NCBI RefSeq assembly: GCF_011078175.1
Contig: NZ_JAALCJ010000001.1
Location: forward strand, 744,001-808,000
Length of the DNA: 64,000 bases
Direction of reading: 5' to 3'
DNA from: Enterobacter cloacae
GTDB lineage: Bacteria; Pseudomonadota; Gammaproteobacteria; Enterobacterales; Enterobacteriaceae
Below are positions 43,789 to 59,314 of the stretch, one piece after another; the first letter of the stretch is position 1; every line of letters begins with the position of its first letter. The position numbers and the translations under genes were made by a program. The notes beneath the pieces were generated by a model. It was not told the origin of the DNA. It searched no databases and saw only the letters and a program-made list of their open reading frames with translations.

Positions 43789-44847
43789 TTATTTGCGCAG
43801 TGCCCGACAAATCAGCTGCGATAACAACTCCAGCTGTCGCGCCAGCTCCATACTCAGCCAGACATAACCATGGATAGGTGTTTCCGCCACGTTGTCGCCC
43901 TGACGCTCATTTATCAGCTGCTTGAGCTCGGCGACGATATCGTTCAGCCGCTCGCTGTTCGCCCGTATCGGCTGTGGGTTGCCTTCATAGAGCGCATGGG
44001 CGATAGTCAGCAGGGTTTGTTGCGTCATCTGCTGCGTCTCTTTCAGCGTATGCGCGTTGAGCATCAGAAGATGGCTGGGGCGTGAGGCCCAGTGGGCATT
44101 GATTTGCAGCTCAAGCATACAGACCAGATTCCGGCTGACCGTCTGTATAGCTTCAAAAATGGCTTTCTGGATATGCGTCTCTTTGCTTGCCGGGGTAATC
44201 AATCCGCGCATTTTGACCACATCGTTGAGGATTTTTTGCAGATGCTTTTCCAGCCGCGGACGTTCGATCAGATTCGGCGAAAACCCGGCCTGGTAGACCC
44301 GGTTAAATGCCGTGACGTAGTTTGCCATCTGAATGCGCCAGTGCAGGAAGGCGCGCTGCGGCCAAATGCCGGTGAACAGCATGGCGAGCAACGAGCCGAA
44401 GATCACGTCTCCGCTTCGCCACAATGCGGTGGTCATATCGCCCGCCGGTGCGCCGACCACAACCGCGAGCGTAATGCCAATCAGCAGCGCCTGATACGGC
44501 TTCTTGCCAAGGGCCAGCCAGCCGCAAAGAAACATCGCCACCGCGCACCACAGCAACATGATCGGGAATGAAATCAGCTCCAGCTTAAGCGCGATAAGCC
44601 CAAGCGCCGAGCCTAAAACGGTGCCGCCTATGCGTTCGAAAGCGCGAGGGACCACGTTCCCCCAGAATGAGATCGGCCCCATCACCACCACCAGCGTGAT
44701 CAGCGGCCACGTCCCTTCCGGGATATCCAGCAAACGAACCAGTACGAAGGTCAACACAAACGCCAGCGCAATGCGGCAACCATGCACCACGCGATAATGT
44801 TTGTATAACCGAATTTCAAAAGGGGTTAATGACTTGTCGGGGCGCAC
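43789..44847 (-). CDS. yeeA: FUSC-family inner membrane protein YeeA
   Basis: Inner-membrane protein with about six N-terminal helices (residues about 20-165) and a long cytoplasmic helical tail, of the aromatic-acid-exporter-like FUSC family; function in E. coli unknown. The GTG at 44847 behind GGAG gives 352 aa, exactly the E. coli length, so an upstream ATG at 44877 is not used. Typical blocks are MGPISFWGNVVPRAFERIGG and GDVIFGSLLAMLFTGIWPQR. It lies between tmaR and sbmC as in E. coli. Confidence 0.93.
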   Translation of the reverse strand: MRPDKSLTPFEIRLYKHYRVVHGCRIALAFVLTFVLVRLLDIPEGTWPLITLVVVMGPISFWGNVVPRAFERIGGTVLGSALGLIALKLELISFPIMLLWCAVAMFLCGWLALGKKPYQALLIGITLAVVVGAPAGDMTTALWRSGDVIFGSLLAMLFTGIWPQRAFLHWRIQMANYVTAFNRVYQAGFSPNLIERPRLEKHLQKILNDVVKMRGLITPASKETHIQKAIFEAIQTVSRNLVCMLELQINAHWASRPSHLLMLNAHTLKETQQMTQQTLLTIAHALYEGNPQPIRANSERLNDIVAELKQLINERQGDNVAETPIHGYVWLSMELARQLELLSQLICRALRK

Positions 44848-44938
44848 ACCCGTCTCCAGCTCTACGGCAAACCACAATTGTACTGTGTTTTCAGCCGGGG
44901 GAAACGCGCCCGGCTGAAAAACCCTGCATTTCGCAGGA

Positions 44939-45412
44939 TTATCCCACTTTATGCTCTACCGGTACAAACATCTCAATATCCCAGTAGCCGTCAGCATTGC
45001 CATCGTTCAGATAGCGTTCGAAGCAGGGTTTTGGCGCAATCTCATAGGTATTGTCCTGGAGAAGAGAGTTGAAGAACTGGTTCCAGGGCGTCGCAAAATC
45101 ATGATTTTCCACACGTGCGGCAGCAATAGCGTACTCTCCGGAAGCAATTTCGGTCATCATCACCCCTTCGCTGTTCTCAGGGATAGTGAAATCGTCCGAC
45201 ACCGTTACGGCGGTATCACAGCGGAGTTTTTCTGCCGGCACGTCATCCGGATTATCATAATAAACGGCCACCCACTCCTGCGGCTGAATATGACGCCCAT
45301 CTACCCACATGACCAGCTGTTCAAAACCCTGCTTGACCGTCTTTTCCCAGGGTCCAACGAGATGAAAACCAGCGATTGTACGTTTCTGCTGCTGCCTGAT
45401 GCTGTAGTCCAT
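44939..45412 (-). CDS. sbmC: DNA gyrase inhibitor SbmC (GyrI)
   Basis: Cytoplasmic 157 aa protein (E. coli 157) that protects gyrase against microcin B17, quinolones and CcdB, and belongs to the GyrI-like effector-binding fold. It starts [22 protein letters not shown]; an upstream frame extension to 45445 runs into the LexA box and is not coding. SOS control is expected from the LexA site in front of it. Confidence 0.94.
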   Translation of the reverse strand: MDYSIRQQQKRTIAGFHLVGPWEKTVKQGFEQLVMWVDGRHIQPQEWVAVYYDNPDDVPAEKLRCDTAVTVSDDFTIPENSEGVMMTEIASGEYAIAAARVENHDFATPWNQFFNSLLQDNTYEIAPKPCFERYLNDGNADGYWDIEMFVPVEHKVG

Positions 45413-45429
45413 GCTGCCTCCGTTTATTA

Positions 45430-45445
45430 CTGTATATATATACAC
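45430..45445 (-). promoter_or_regulatory. LexA box of sbmC
   Basis: CTGTATATATATACAC fits the LexA consensus CTGT-N8-ACAG except for the last base. It overlaps the predicted sbmC start region: on the minus strand a -10 TATAGT is at 45449-45444. sbmC is a known SOS gene in E. coli. Confidence 0.8.
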
Positions 45446-45530
45446 TATAAAGCAGAATCGAGAGTATCGGCAAACCAGGAGACTTTATTATGTGAGCAGA
45501 CTCGCAACACTGCCAGTCTGCCCGAAAAGG

Positions 45531-46697
45531 TTAGAGTTTATGATGCAGATAATCGCCGAGACGTGAGAAAAGACCGCCCTTTTCAACGCCTTCCAGAGTA
45601 ACCAATGGCCAGTGCGCCACCACCTTGTCACGATCGTACAGCTGGATCTCCCCTACCCGCTGATGCGCGGCGATCGGCGCTTCCAGCTCTTTTTTATCCA
45701 TCACGTATTTCGCCTTGATGTTCGGCACTTCCGTTTTGGGTAATGCCAGCCAGAAGTCCCGATCCGTGCCCAGCGCGATCTGCTCTTTATCGCCATACCA
45801 GATGCGCTCGGTGCCCACTTTTTTACCGTTATGCAGGATTTGCACCGTATCGAAATTTTGCTGTCCCCAGTGAAGCAGCTTGCGCGCCTGATCTTCACGT
45901 CCTTTCGGGCTGTCTGCCCCCATCACCACCGCAATCAGTCGACGCTGGCCGTCCACCGCGGAGGCAATCAGGTTAAAGCCCGCGCCCGAGGTGTGTCCCG
46001 TTTTCAGGCCATCCACGTTCATGGTCTTATCCCACAGCAGGCCGTTGCGGTTCTGCTGGGTGATGCCGTTCCAGGTCAGGCTTTTCTCGCTATACATATG
46101 ATAGAACTCAGGCTCACCGTGGATGATGGCCCGGGAAAGCACGGCGAGATCGTAAGCGGAGCTGTGCTGACCCGGTGCATCCAGCCCGTGTACGGTTTCG
46201 AAGTGGGTATCGCGCAGGTTAAGCTTTTCAACATAGTCATTCATCATTCTGACAAACTGCGGCTGGCCGCCCGCCACGTGATCCGCCAGCGCCACGCAGG
46301 CGTCATTGCCGGAATCAACAATCAGGCCGCGGCTGAGATCGCGCACGGAAACCCGATCGCCCTCTTTCAGAAACATCAGCGACGAACCGTCAAAGACCGG
46401 ATTGCCTTTTGCCCAGGCGTCACGTCCGACCGTCACAATGTCATCGGGGCTGATGCGGTGGCTATCGATGGCGCGATCGACAACGTACCCCGTCATCAGC
46501 TTGGTCAGGCTCGCCGGATTGCGCTGCTGATGTTCGTTGCCCGCCGTTAAGATTTGACCCGTGGTGTAATCCATCAATACCCAGGAGCCTGCCTGGATAG
46601 CAGGCGGCTGAGGTGAAAAATCCAGCGGCTCGGCCGCCAGCGCGGATGAAATACTCGAAGCGAGTAAAGAAACAGCAATAAACAGACGGCGTTTCAA
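45531..46697 (-). CDS. dacD: D-alanyl-D-alanine carboxypeptidase DacD (PBP6b)
   Basis: Low-molecular-weight penicillin-binding protein that trims the terminal D-Ala of peptidoglycan pentapeptides in the periplasm. The 388 aa precursor has a signal peptide (1-21), the S63-LTK66 nucleophile, the SGN triad in VDSGNDACVALADH, and KTG in DGLKTGHTSGAGF, followed by the beta-sandwich domain and a C-terminal amphipathic anchor (GLFSRLGDYLHHKL). Position next to sbmC and sbcB identifies it as dacD rather than dacA or dacC. Confidence 0.95.
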   Translation of the reverse strand: MKRRLFIAVSLLASSISSALAAEPLDFSPQPPAIQAGSWVLMDYTTGQILTAGNEHQQRNPASLTKLMTGYVVDRAIDSHRISPDDIVTVGRDAWAKGNPVFDGSSLMFLKEGDRVSVRDLSRGLIVDSGNDACVALADHVAGGQPQFVRMMNDYVEKLNLRDTHFETVHGLDAPGQHSSAYDLAVLSRAIIHGEPEFYHMYSEKSLTWNGITQQNRNGLLWDKTMNVDGLKTGHTSGAGFNLIASAVDGQRRLIAVVMGADSPKGREDQARKLLHWGQQNFDTVQILHNGKKVGTERIWYGDKEQIALGTDRDFWLALPKTEVPNIKAKYVMDKKELEAPIAAHQRVGEIQLYDRDKVVAHWPLVTLEGVEKGGLFSRLGDYLHHKL

Positions 46698-46906
46698 CGG
46701 TATATCCTCAGGTCAGTAAAAATCGATGACCTTTTTACGGGAGTTCTGATGTCGTTACCTGCCTTAATTGCAAAAAAATGTGACAGCACGCAGATTTTTT
46801 CGGAACAAATCTCGCAAATTTCTTGCCTGACGGTGCTTTTTATTCGGACTGCTCACCCCAATCGTTTACCATAGAGACGTCAATTTTTAACAGGATGAGA
46901 TTACTG

Positions 46907-48331
46907 GTGTCTGACTCTGCCGCGCGCCCGACTTTTTTGTTCCACGATTACGAAACCTTTGGCACCCATCCGGCGCTGGACCGACCGGCGCAGTTTGCGG
47001 CAATCCGAACCGATGATGAATTTAACGTCATTGGCGAACCCGAGGTGTTTTACTGCAAGCCCGCCGATGACTACCTGCCGCAGCCGGGCGCGGTGATGGT
47101 GACGGGCATCACGCCTCAGGAAGCGCGGGATAAAGGCGTTAGCGAAGCAGAATTTGCCCGTCGCATCCACGACCTGTTCACGGTGCCCAATACCTGCGTG
47201 GTGGGTTACAACAACATCCGTTTTGACGATGAAGTGACGCGTAATATCTTCTACCGCAACTTCTACGATCCGTATGCCTGGAGCTGGCAGAACCGTAATT
47301 CACGCTGGGATTTGCTGGACATCATGCGCGCCTGCTATGCGCTGCGCCCGGAGGGGATTAACTGGCCGGAGAACGACGACGGGCTGCCGAGCTTCAGGCT
47401 CGAGCACCTGACGCGGGCCAACGGCATCGAGCACAGCAACGCCCACGACGCGATGGCAGACGTTTACGCGACCATCGCAATGGCGAAACTTGTAAAAACC
47501 GCGCAGCCGCGCCTGTTTGAGTATCTGTTGAGCCATCGCAGCAAGCAAAAGCTGATGACGCTGATTGATGTCCCGCAGATGAAACCGCTGGTGCATATTT
47601 CCGGGATGTTCGGTGCGTGGCGCGGGAACACGAGCTGGGTGGCGCCGCTTGCCTGGCATCCGGATAACCGTAACGCCGTCATCATGGTCGATCTCGCCGG
47701 GGATATCTCGCCGCTGCTTGCGCTCGACAGCGACACCTTACGTGAACGGCTCTATACGCCGAAAGAGGCGCTCGGTGACCTGCCAGCCGTACCGGTAAAA
47801 CTGGTGCACATCAATAAGTGCCCGGTGCTGGCGCAGGCCAACACGCTGCGCCCGGAAGACGCCGACCGGCTGGGGATTAACCGTCAGCACTGCCTCGATA
47901 ATCTGAAAGTGCTGCGCGACAACCCGCAGGTGCGCGAGAAAGTCGTCGCCATTTTTGCCGAAGCAGAGCCGTTCGTGCCGTCTGAGAATGTGGATGCGCA
48001 GCTTTATAACGGCTTCTTCAGCGATGCCGATCGCGCGGCGATGAACATCGTACTGCAAACCGACCCGCGTAACCTGCCCGCGCTGGATATCACCTTCGCG
48101 GATAAGCGTATCGAGAAGCTGATGTTTAATTATCGCGCGCGTAACTATCCCGGCACGCTGGATGAAGCAGAGCAGGAGCGCTGGCTACAGCATCGGCGCA
48201 ACGTGTTTACACCGGAGTTTCTTAATAGCTACGCACAAGAGCTGGAGATGCTTTACGGTCAGTATGAAGGGAATACTGAGAAGCAGGCGCTGCTGAAAGC
48301 CCTGTTCCAGTACGCGCAAGAAATTGTGTGA
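46907..48331 (+). CDS. sbcB: exodeoxyribonuclease I
   Basis: 3'-5' single-strand DNA exonuclease active in recombination and mismatch repair. The 474 aa protein (E. coli 475) starts with GTG at 46907 behind AGGATGAG; an upstream in-frame ATG would add 28 unrelated residues. The DEDDh motif HDYETFGTHPALDRPAQFAA supplies the first Asp and Glu, IRFDDE and SNAHDAMADV the later ones. Divergent from dacD. Confidence 0.96.
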   Translation: MSDSAARPTFLFHDYETFGTHPALDRPAQFAAIRTDDEFNVIGEPEVFYCKPADDYLPQPGAVMVTGITPQEARDKGVSEAEFARRIHDLFTVPNTCVVGYNNIRFDDEVTRNIFYRNFYDPYAWSWQNRNSRWDLLDIMRACYALRPEGINWPENDDGLPSFRLEHLTRANGIEHSNAHDAMADVYATIAMAKLVKTAQPRLFEYLLSHRSKQKLMTLIDVPQMKPLVHISGMFGAWRGNTSWVAPLAWHPDNRNAVIMVDLAGDISPLLALDSDTLRERLYTPKEALGDLPAVPVKLVHINKCPVLAQANTLRPEDADRLGINRQHCLDNLKVLRDNPQVREKVVAIFAEAEPFVPSENVDAQLYNGFFSDADRAAMNIVLQTDPRNLPALDITFADKRIEKLMFNYRARNYPGTLDEAEQERWLQHRRNVFTPEFLNSYAQELEMLYGQYEGNTEKQALLKALFQYAQEIV

Positions 48332-48342
48332 GTAACGGGTAC

Positions 48343-48377
48343 AAAAAAGCCGGAGACAATGTCTCCGGCTTTTTTTT
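48343..48377 (+). terminator. sbcB terminator
   Basis: AGCCGGAGAC/GTCTCCGGCT, 10 bp, 3-base loop, flanked by A and T runs, 16 bases after the stop. Confidence 0.9.
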
Positions 48378-48455
48378 GCCGGGCGGCGATTCGCTTACGC
48401 GGGCCTACGGTGTAGAAGTCCGTAGGTCGGGTAAGGCGTAGCCGCCACCCGACAC
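48378..48455. repeat. pair of REP units (BIME-like) between sbcB and plaP
   Basis: Two copies of the REP core face each other: GCCGGGCGGCG...CGCTTACGCGGGCCTACG and CGTAGGTCGGGTAAGGCG...CCGCCACCCGAC. It fills the gap between convergent sbcB and plaP. Confidence 0.75.
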
Positions 48456-48459
48456 GGTC

Positions 48460-49818
48460 TTACGCGACGTCTTCGTACTGAGGAACCGGGTTACGGAAGC
48501 TTCTGGTCACGCAGGCCAGGTAAATCAGGCCGATTGCACCCCAGATCAGACCCAGAACCATTGAGCTCTCTTCCAGGTTGATCCACAGGGCGCCCACCGT
48601 CAGGGCACCACACACTGGCAGCACCAGATAGTTGATGTGGTCCTTCAGCGTCTTGTTGCGCTTCTCACGGATCCAGAACTGCGAAATCACGGAGAGGTTA
48701 ACGAAGGTGAACGCCACCAGCGCACCAAAGTTAATCAGCGCAGTGGCCGTTACCAGGTCGAATTTAATCGCCAGCAGGGCAATCGCACCCACCAGCAGCA
48801 CGTTCCACGCCGGAGTACGCCATTTAGGATGCACGTAACCGAAGAAGCGGGTTGGGAACACACCGTCACGGCCCATCACGTACATCAGACGAGAAACGCC
48901 CGCGTGCGCTGCCATACCGGAAGCCAGTACGGTGACGCTGGAGAAGATCAGCACGCCCCACTGGAAGGTTTTACCCGCCACGTACAGCATAATTTCAGGC
49001 TGTGATGCATCCGGATCTTTAAAGCGAGAGATATCCGGGAAATACAGCTGTAAGAAGTATGACGCGCCGATGAAGATCAGGCCACCAATTAGCGCGGTCA
49101 GGAAAATCGCTTTCGGGATCACGCGCTCAGCGTCTTTGGTCTCTTCAGACAGAGAAGAGATACCGTCGAAGCCCAGGAACGAGAAGCACAGGATAGTCGC
49201 ACCGGTGATCATCGGCACAACGTGCGCCCCTTCAGACCAGAACGGACGGGTGCTGGTCAGCGTACCTGCGCCTTCCCCATGGGAAACGCCGTAGATAATC
49301 AGCCCAACGATAACCGCAACAATCCCCATCTGAAGGATAACAATCAGGGTATTGAAGTTAGCCACGGTCTTGATGCTGCGCAGGTTAGAGATGGTCATAA
49401 AGGCCACCAGCGCCACAACGAAGATCCACGACGGCACGGACGGCACCAGCGCTTCGAAGTAAATTTTTGCCAGCAGAATGTTGATCATCGGCATGAACAG
49501 GTAGTCCAGCAGTGATGACCAGCCCACCATAAAGCCAACCGCCGGGCTAATGGATTTCTGAGCATAGGTGTACGCAGAGCCGGCGGACGGGAAACGGCGA
49601 ACCAGTTTACCGTAGCTCAGCGCTGTAAAGAGAATGGCGACCAGCGCAAAGGCGTACGCCGTTGCAACGTGACCGTCCGTAAGGCCTGATACGATACCGA
49701 ATGTATCGAACAGCGTCATCGGTTGCATATAGGCAAGGCCCATCATGACAACCGGAATCAACGTAAGCGTTTTACGTAATTCCACGCGAGAGGTGTTTGG
49801 AGTTGCGTTATGCGACAT
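48460..49818 (-). CDS. plaP: low-affinity putrescine importer PlaP (YeeF)
   Basis: APC-superfamily proton/putrescine symporter of 452 aa with twelve helices; in E. coli it feeds putrescine uptake needed for type 1 pili-driven surface motility. The sequence follows E. coli PlaP closely ([45 protein letters not shown] as recognisable blocks). It lies between sbcB and yeeY; the yeeD-yeeE pair found here in E. coli is absent. Confidence 0.94.
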   Translation of the reverse strand: MSHNATPNTSRVELRKTLTLIPVVMMGLAYMQPMTLFDTFGIVSGLTDGHVATAYAFALVAILFTALSYGKLVRRFPSAGSAYTYAQKSISPAVGFMVGWSSLLDYLFMPMINILLAKIYFEALVPSVPSWIFVVALVAFMTISNLRSIKTVANFNTLIVILQMGIVAVIVGLIIYGVSHGEGAGTLTSTRPFWSEGAHVVPMITGATILCFSFLGFDGISSLSEETKDAERVIPKAIFLTALIGGLIFIGASYFLQLYFPDISRFKDPDASQPEIMLYVAGKTFQWGVLIFSSVTVLASGMAAHAGVSRLMYVMGRDGVFPTRFFGYVHPKWRTPAWNVLLVGAIALLAIKFDLVTATALINFGALVAFTFVNLSVISQFWIREKRNKTLKDHINYLVLPVCGALTVGALWINLEESSMVLGLIWGAIGLIYLACVTRSFRNPVPQYEDVA

Positions 49819-50089
49819 AGTTATTCTCCTTTACGGTAATAACCGCCACGTAAGCGAAAAATTGCCCCATTTCTTTCTTCCTCAGCGACAACAACTGTCG
49901 GATTTTAGTAAATATCTATCCGGTACGAAGCCCGGCCTCTTGGTTTTTAGTTTCGTTTCGTACATGCAAAAAAAAATAACCGACGCCTTTTATATCGTCG
50001 ATTATTCATTTGTTTGCAGCGGCGGCATTTTGCCCTATTCCAGATACAAAAGGCAATACATTGAGAAACCTGCCCATAAATTAATTTTA

Positions 50090-51019
50090 CTAACTGGTTG
50101 ATTTCCCATCATCTGCCTGAGTGTAAACTGTGGCGATAGCACTATTTGCTAAAATTTCGTCTCGCCACCAGGCGCTGGCAAGCCCGGCGGTCTGTTCATT
50201 CCAGCCCACCCACACCGATTCGTTACTGCTCTGCGCCAAAACCTGTTTTTCTACCAACGCTCCGCTGTCAATAAACCGCTGCGCTAAATAACGGGGAAGG
50301 TAACCGCACCCCAGGCCGCTTATTTGCAGCTCCAGCTTGGTTTTAAAATCAAAAACGGTGATGGCCTCCTGCTCATCCAGCAGCTGCGATGAAATGCCGC
50401 ATTCGGGGCGAGAGCTGTCTCCAACCACAATGGCGCGATAGTTTTTAATGACGCGTCGGGTAACAGGCTCCGATTCATTCGCCAGCGGGTGGTGAGGTGC
50501 GACGGCAAAAATCTGCTCCAGTACGCCCAGCCGCGCAAAACCAAATTCACTCAACTGGGGAGGCTCATGCAGCGCCCCAACGATGATATCCGCCCTGCCC
50601 TGCGTCAGGGCCTCCCATGAACCGCCCAGCACGCCATTGATAAAAACCAGCCGCGTGACGCTATGGCGCTGATAGAACGCCTCAATAAGCGGAGTAAGCA
50701 GGGAAAAAGGGAAAGTGTCATCAACCCCAATCACAAGCTCATTTTCCCAGCCCTGGTGAAGTTTGACGGCCTGTTTTTCCAGCTCGCGAACCGTATGCAG
50801 CACGTCACGCCCTTTTTCCAGCAGCATCTGCCCTGTACGGGTGAAACGCGCGCGATGCCCGGTGCGATCGAGGATTTGGATATTAAGATCGCTCTCGAGC
50901 TTTTGTACGGTGTAGCTCAGAGCCGAAGGGGTTTTATAGAGCTTCGGCGAGGCGGCGGCAAAGCTCCCCTCTTTTTCCAGCGCATCCAGAATAACAAGAA
51001 CATCCAGCAGCGGTTTCAT
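50090..51019 (-). CDS. yeeY: LysR-family regulator YeeY
   Basis: A 309 aa LysR protein (E. coli YeeY 309) with the HTH EGSFAAASPKLYKTPSALSYTVQKLE at about residues 17-42 and a full effector domain; closely similar to E. coli YeeY. Targets are little studied. It lies 271 bases upstream of plaP on the same strand, so plaP is a reasonable target, but this is not shown by the sequence. Confidence 0.92.
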   Translation of the reverse strand: MKPLLDVLVILDALEKEGSFAAASPKLYKTPSALSYTVQKLESDLNIQILDRTGHRARFTRTGQMLLEKGRDVLHTVRELEKQAVKLHQGWENELVIGVDDTFPFSLLTPLIEAFYQRHSVTRLVFINGVLGGSWEALTQGRADIIVGALHEPPQLSEFGFARLGVLEQIFAVAPHHPLANESEPVTRRVIKNYRAIVVGDSSRPECGISSQLLDEQEAITVFDFKTKLELQISGLGCGYLPRYLAQRFIDSGALVEKQVLAQSSNESVWVGWNEQTAGLASAWWRDEILANSAIATVYTQADDGKSTS

Positions 51020-51060
51020 CTTCGCCCCCTTACGGTGTGCGATTGTCTCCGCCGGCGCAA

Positions 51061-51885
51061 TTATTCCATGGGCATAACCAGCGGATCGGGATATTGATAT
51101 TCAAATCCCAGTTCATGGCAAATACGATTGCCATCAATAATTTTGCCTTTGCGCTCCCCCTGCGCCTCACTGAACACCGGCGGCGCCAGCCCCAGCTGGC
51201 GCGCCATCAGCGGATAAAAGGTACTGCGCGGCGGATGCGAAGGCGCACATATATTATAGATGTGCCCCCCTTTCGGAGCCTGCAAAAGCAGTTCTATTGC
51301 GCCGATAACATCCTCAAGATGCACAAGATTAACCCCGTGCTGGCCATCCGGCGCGGATTTACCGGCAAAGAAGCGCCCCGGATGACGCCCCGGCCCCACC
51401 AGCCCGGCCAGGCGTAAGATATCCACCTGCGTGCCAGGCAAATTGTGCAGCCAGTCTTCCAGCTCTTTCAGCACCCGGCCGCTGGCGGTCAACGGACGGC
51501 GCTCGGTGTTTTCTTTCGCCGTACCGTCGATCTCGCCATAGACGGAGGTGGAGCTGGTGAAAATGATACGCGGAATGTGGTGCGCCAGGGCGCTGTCGAC
51601 AATCTCCTGCACCGCCTGCAAGTAAAAAGACTCACCCGGGCCGCTGCGCCGCGCCGGTAAGGTAATGACCAGCGCGTCCACATTCATCAGTTCATCCAGC
51701 TCGTCAGTATCGCAGATAAGCTCGGGTTCGAGACGCAGCTCAACGCTATCGATGCCGCACATGCGAGCCGCTTCAACCCCATCACGGGTGGTCTTACTCC
51801 CTGTCACCTGCCAGCCTTTCGCGGCTAATGACATTGCCAGTGGCATTCCTAACCACCCTAACCCGACAATCGCGACCTTTTTCAT
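51061..51885 (-). CDS. yeeZ: NAD(P)-dependent epimerase/reductase-like protein YeeZ
   Basis: Rossmann-fold protein of 274 aa, the E. coli YeeZ length, starting MKKVAIVGLGWLGMPLAMSL with a GxGxxG-like motif and containing STSVYG of the extended SDR type. It has no known substrate. The start at 51885 behind GGAG is chosen; the frame upstream to 51945 is noncoding. Convergent in neither direction; it is divergent from the histidine operon. Confidence 0.92.
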   Translation of the reverse strand: MKKVAIVGLGWLGMPLAMSLAAKGWQVTGSKTTRDGVEAARMCGIDSVELRLEPELICDTDELDELMNVDALVITLPARRSGPGESFYLQAVQEIVDSALAHHIPRIIFTSSTSVYGEIDGTAKENTERRPLTASGRVLKELEDWLHNLPGTQVDILRLAGLVGPGRHPGRFFAGKSAPDGQHGVNLVHLEDVIGAIELLLQAPKGGHIYNICAPSHPPRSTFYPLMARQLGLAPPVFSEAQGERKGKIIDGNRICHELGFEYQYPDPLVMPME

Positions 51886-51989
51886 GTACATTCTCCGCTT
51901 AACGATGCCTGTTATAAGGCTACGCCAGCCTGGTGGAACGCACAATTCATACCATCAATATGAAATGAATTAATGATCAAAAAAAGCCC

Positions 51990-52019
51990 TTGCTTTATGG
52001 CGTACAACTGGTTTAGGTT
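51990..52019 (+). promoter_or_regulatory. primary promoter of the histidine operon (hisp1)
   Basis: TTGCTT (51990-51995), 18-base spacer and TAGGTT (52014-52019), followed by AAAAGAC, match the E. coli and Salmonella hisp1 elements almost base for base. This promoter is stimulated by ppGpp in those species. Confidence 0.8.
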
Positions 52020-52058
52020 AAAAGACATCAAATGCATAAGCATTCAACGAGAATTTAT

Positions 52059-52109
52059 ATGACACGCGTTCCTTTTAACAACCACCATCATCACCATCAT
52101 CCTGACTAG
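52059..52109 (+). CDS. hisL: his operon leader peptide HisL
   Basis: ATG at 52059 opens a 16-codon frame reading MTRVPFNNHHHHHHPD and stop. Ribosome pausing at the run of six His codons controls formation of the attenuator. E. coli and Salmonella HisL have seven His (MTRVQFKHHHHHHHPD), so the first His position here is Asn. Too short to be found by length filters. Confidence 0.95.
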   Translation: MTRVPFNNHHHHHHPD

Positions 52110-52173
52110 TCTTTCAGGCGATGTGTGCTGGAAGACGTTTGGATCTTCCAGTGGTGCATGAACGCATGAAAAA

Positions 52174-52208
52174 GCCCCCGGAAGATCCTCTTCCGGGGGC
52201 TTTTTTTT
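52174..52208 (+). terminator. his attenuator
   Basis: GCCCCCGGAAG/CTTCCGGGGGC, 11 bp, 5-base loop, then eight T. It lies 64 bases after hisL and 46 bases before hisG, the position of the his attenuator. Confidence 0.95.
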
Positions 52209-52253
52209 GGACCGCATTCAGACAGGTTAAAACAGGTTAACGAGGAAGACAGA

Positions 52254-53153
52254 ATGTTAGATAACTCACGTTTACGCATAGCTATTCAAAAATCAGGCCG
52301 TTTAAGCGACGACTCACGCGAACTGCTCGCCCGCTGCGGGATTAAAATCAACCTGCACACCCAGCGCCTGATTGCCCTGGCAGAAAATATGCCGATCGAC
52401 ATTTTGCGCGTACGTGATGACGATATCCCGGGCCTGGTGATGGATGGCGTCGTTGACCTCGGCATCATCGGCGAAAACGTCCTGGAAGAAGAGTTATTAA
52501 CCCGCCGCGCGCAGGGCGAAGATCCGCGCTACTTTACCCTGCGTCGTCTGGACTTCGGGGGCTGCCGCCTGTCGCTGGCCACGCCGGTCGATGAAGCCTG
52601 GGACGGCCCGGCCGCGCTGAACGGCAAACGTATCGCCACCTCTTACCCTCACCTGCTGAAGCGTTACCTCGATCAAAAAGGCGTGCAGTTTAAATCCTGT
52701 CTGCTGAACGGCTCCGTTGAAGTTGCGCCGCGTGCGGGCCTGGCTGATGCCATCTGTGACCTCGTCTCCACCGGCGCCACGCTGGAAGCGAACGGCCTGC
52801 GCGAAGTGGAGGTGATCTACCGCTCCAAAGCGTGTCTTATCCAGCGCGACGGTGAGATGGCCGACGCCAAACAGCAGCTCATCGACAAACTGCTGACCCG
52901 CATTCAGGGCGTGATTCAGGCGCGTGAATCCAAATACATCATGATGCATGCGCCAACCGAGCGTCTGGAGGAAGTGATTGCCCTGCTGCCGGGCGCTGAG
53001 CGCCCAACCATTCTGCCGCTGGCGGGCGACCAGCAGCGCGTGGCGATGCACATGGTCAGCAGCGAAACCCTGTTCTGGGAAACGATGGAAAAACTCAAGG
53101 CGCTGGGCGCAAGCTCGATTCTGGTGCTGCCTATTGAGAAGATGATGGAGTAA
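52254..53153 (+). CDS. hisG: ATP phosphoribosyltransferase
   Basis: First enzyme of histidine synthesis: joins PRPP and ATP; feedback-inhibited by histidine. Long form of 299 aa (E. coli 299) with the N-terminal catalytic part ([40 protein letters not shown]) and the C-terminal ACT-like regulatory domain (about 225-299). Start preceded by CGAGGAAGACAG. First structural gene of the operon, 5 bases before hisD. Confidence 0.98.
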   Translation: MLDNSRLRIAIQKSGRLSDDSRELLARCGIKINLHTQRLIALAENMPIDILRVRDDDIPGLVMDGVVDLGIIGENVLEEELLTRRAQGEDPRYFTLRRLDFGGCRLSLATPVDEAWDGPAALNGKRIATSYPHLLKRYLDQKGVQFKSCLLNGSVEVAPRAGLADAICDLVSTGATLEANGLREVEVIYRSKACLIQRDGEMADAKQQLIDKLLTRIQGVIQARESKYIMMHAPTERLEEVIALLPGAERPTILPLAGDQQRVAMHMVSSETLFWETMEKLKALGASSILVLPIEKMME

Positions 53154-53158
53154 CGACC

Positions 53159-58663
<5,505 letters not shown>

Positions 58664-58670
<7 letters not shown>

Positions 58671-59275
58671 CAGAGCAACAACAGGCGCAGCTGGACTGGG
58701 AAAAAACTGACGGATTACTGCCGGTGGTTGTACAGCATGCCGTTTCAGGCGAAGTGCTGATGCTGGGGTACATGAACCAGGAGGCACTGGCAAAAACGCT
58801 CGACAGCGGCAAGGTGACGTTTTTCTCGCGCACCAAACAGCGCCTGTGGACGAAAGGGGAAACCTCGGGCCACTTCCTGAATGTGGTCAGCATTACGCCA
58901 GACTGCGATAACGACACCCTGCTGATGCTGGTCAACCCGATTGGACCGACCTGCCACAAAGGCACCAGCAGCTGCTTCGGCGAGGCGAGCCACCAGTGGC
59001 TGTTCCTCTATCAGCTGGAACAGCTGCTGGCAGAGCGTAAATCAGCGGATCCCGAGAGCTCATACACGGCGAAGCTTTACGCCAGCGGCACCAAACGTAT
59101 AGCGCAGAAAGTGGGTGAAGAAGGCGTTGAAACAGCGCTGGCGGCCACCGTACATGACCGGGAAGAACTGACGAACGAAGCGTCGGATTTGATGTATCAC
59201 CTGCTGGTGCTGCTTCAGGATCAGGAGCTGGATTTAACGACGGTGATTGAGAATTTGCGCAAACGGCATAAATAA
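58664..59275 (+). CDS. hisI: bifunctional phosphoribosyl-AMP cyclohydrolase/phosphoribosyl-ATP pyrophosphatase
   Basis: 203 aa fusion (E. coli 203). The N-terminal cyclohydrolase (1-114) has the zinc and metal residues in [13 protein letters not shown] and [12 protein letters not shown]; the C-terminal HisE part (about 115-203) has [13 protein letters not shown] and LMYHLLVLL. Catalyses steps 2 and 3. Last gene of the operon; it overlaps hisF by 7 bases and ends at a terminator. Confidence 0.98.
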
Positions 59276-59306
59276 AAAAAGACCGGGGAGACCCGGTCTT
59301 TTTTTG
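59274..59306. terminator. his operon terminator, bidirectional with wzz
   Basis: GACCGGG/CCCGGTC, 7 bp, loop GAGA, with seven or more A before and T after. It serves both hisI and the convergent wzz. Confidence 0.9.
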
Positions 59307-59314
59307 TATGTAAA

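Noticed and set aside
45491..45506. Exact second copy of the 16-mer TGTGAGCAGACTCGCA (also at 21662) ahead of sbmC
   Set aside because: One chance 16-base match is roughly expected in 64 kb, and sbmC is explained by LexA; it could be a CRP site but I see no independent support.
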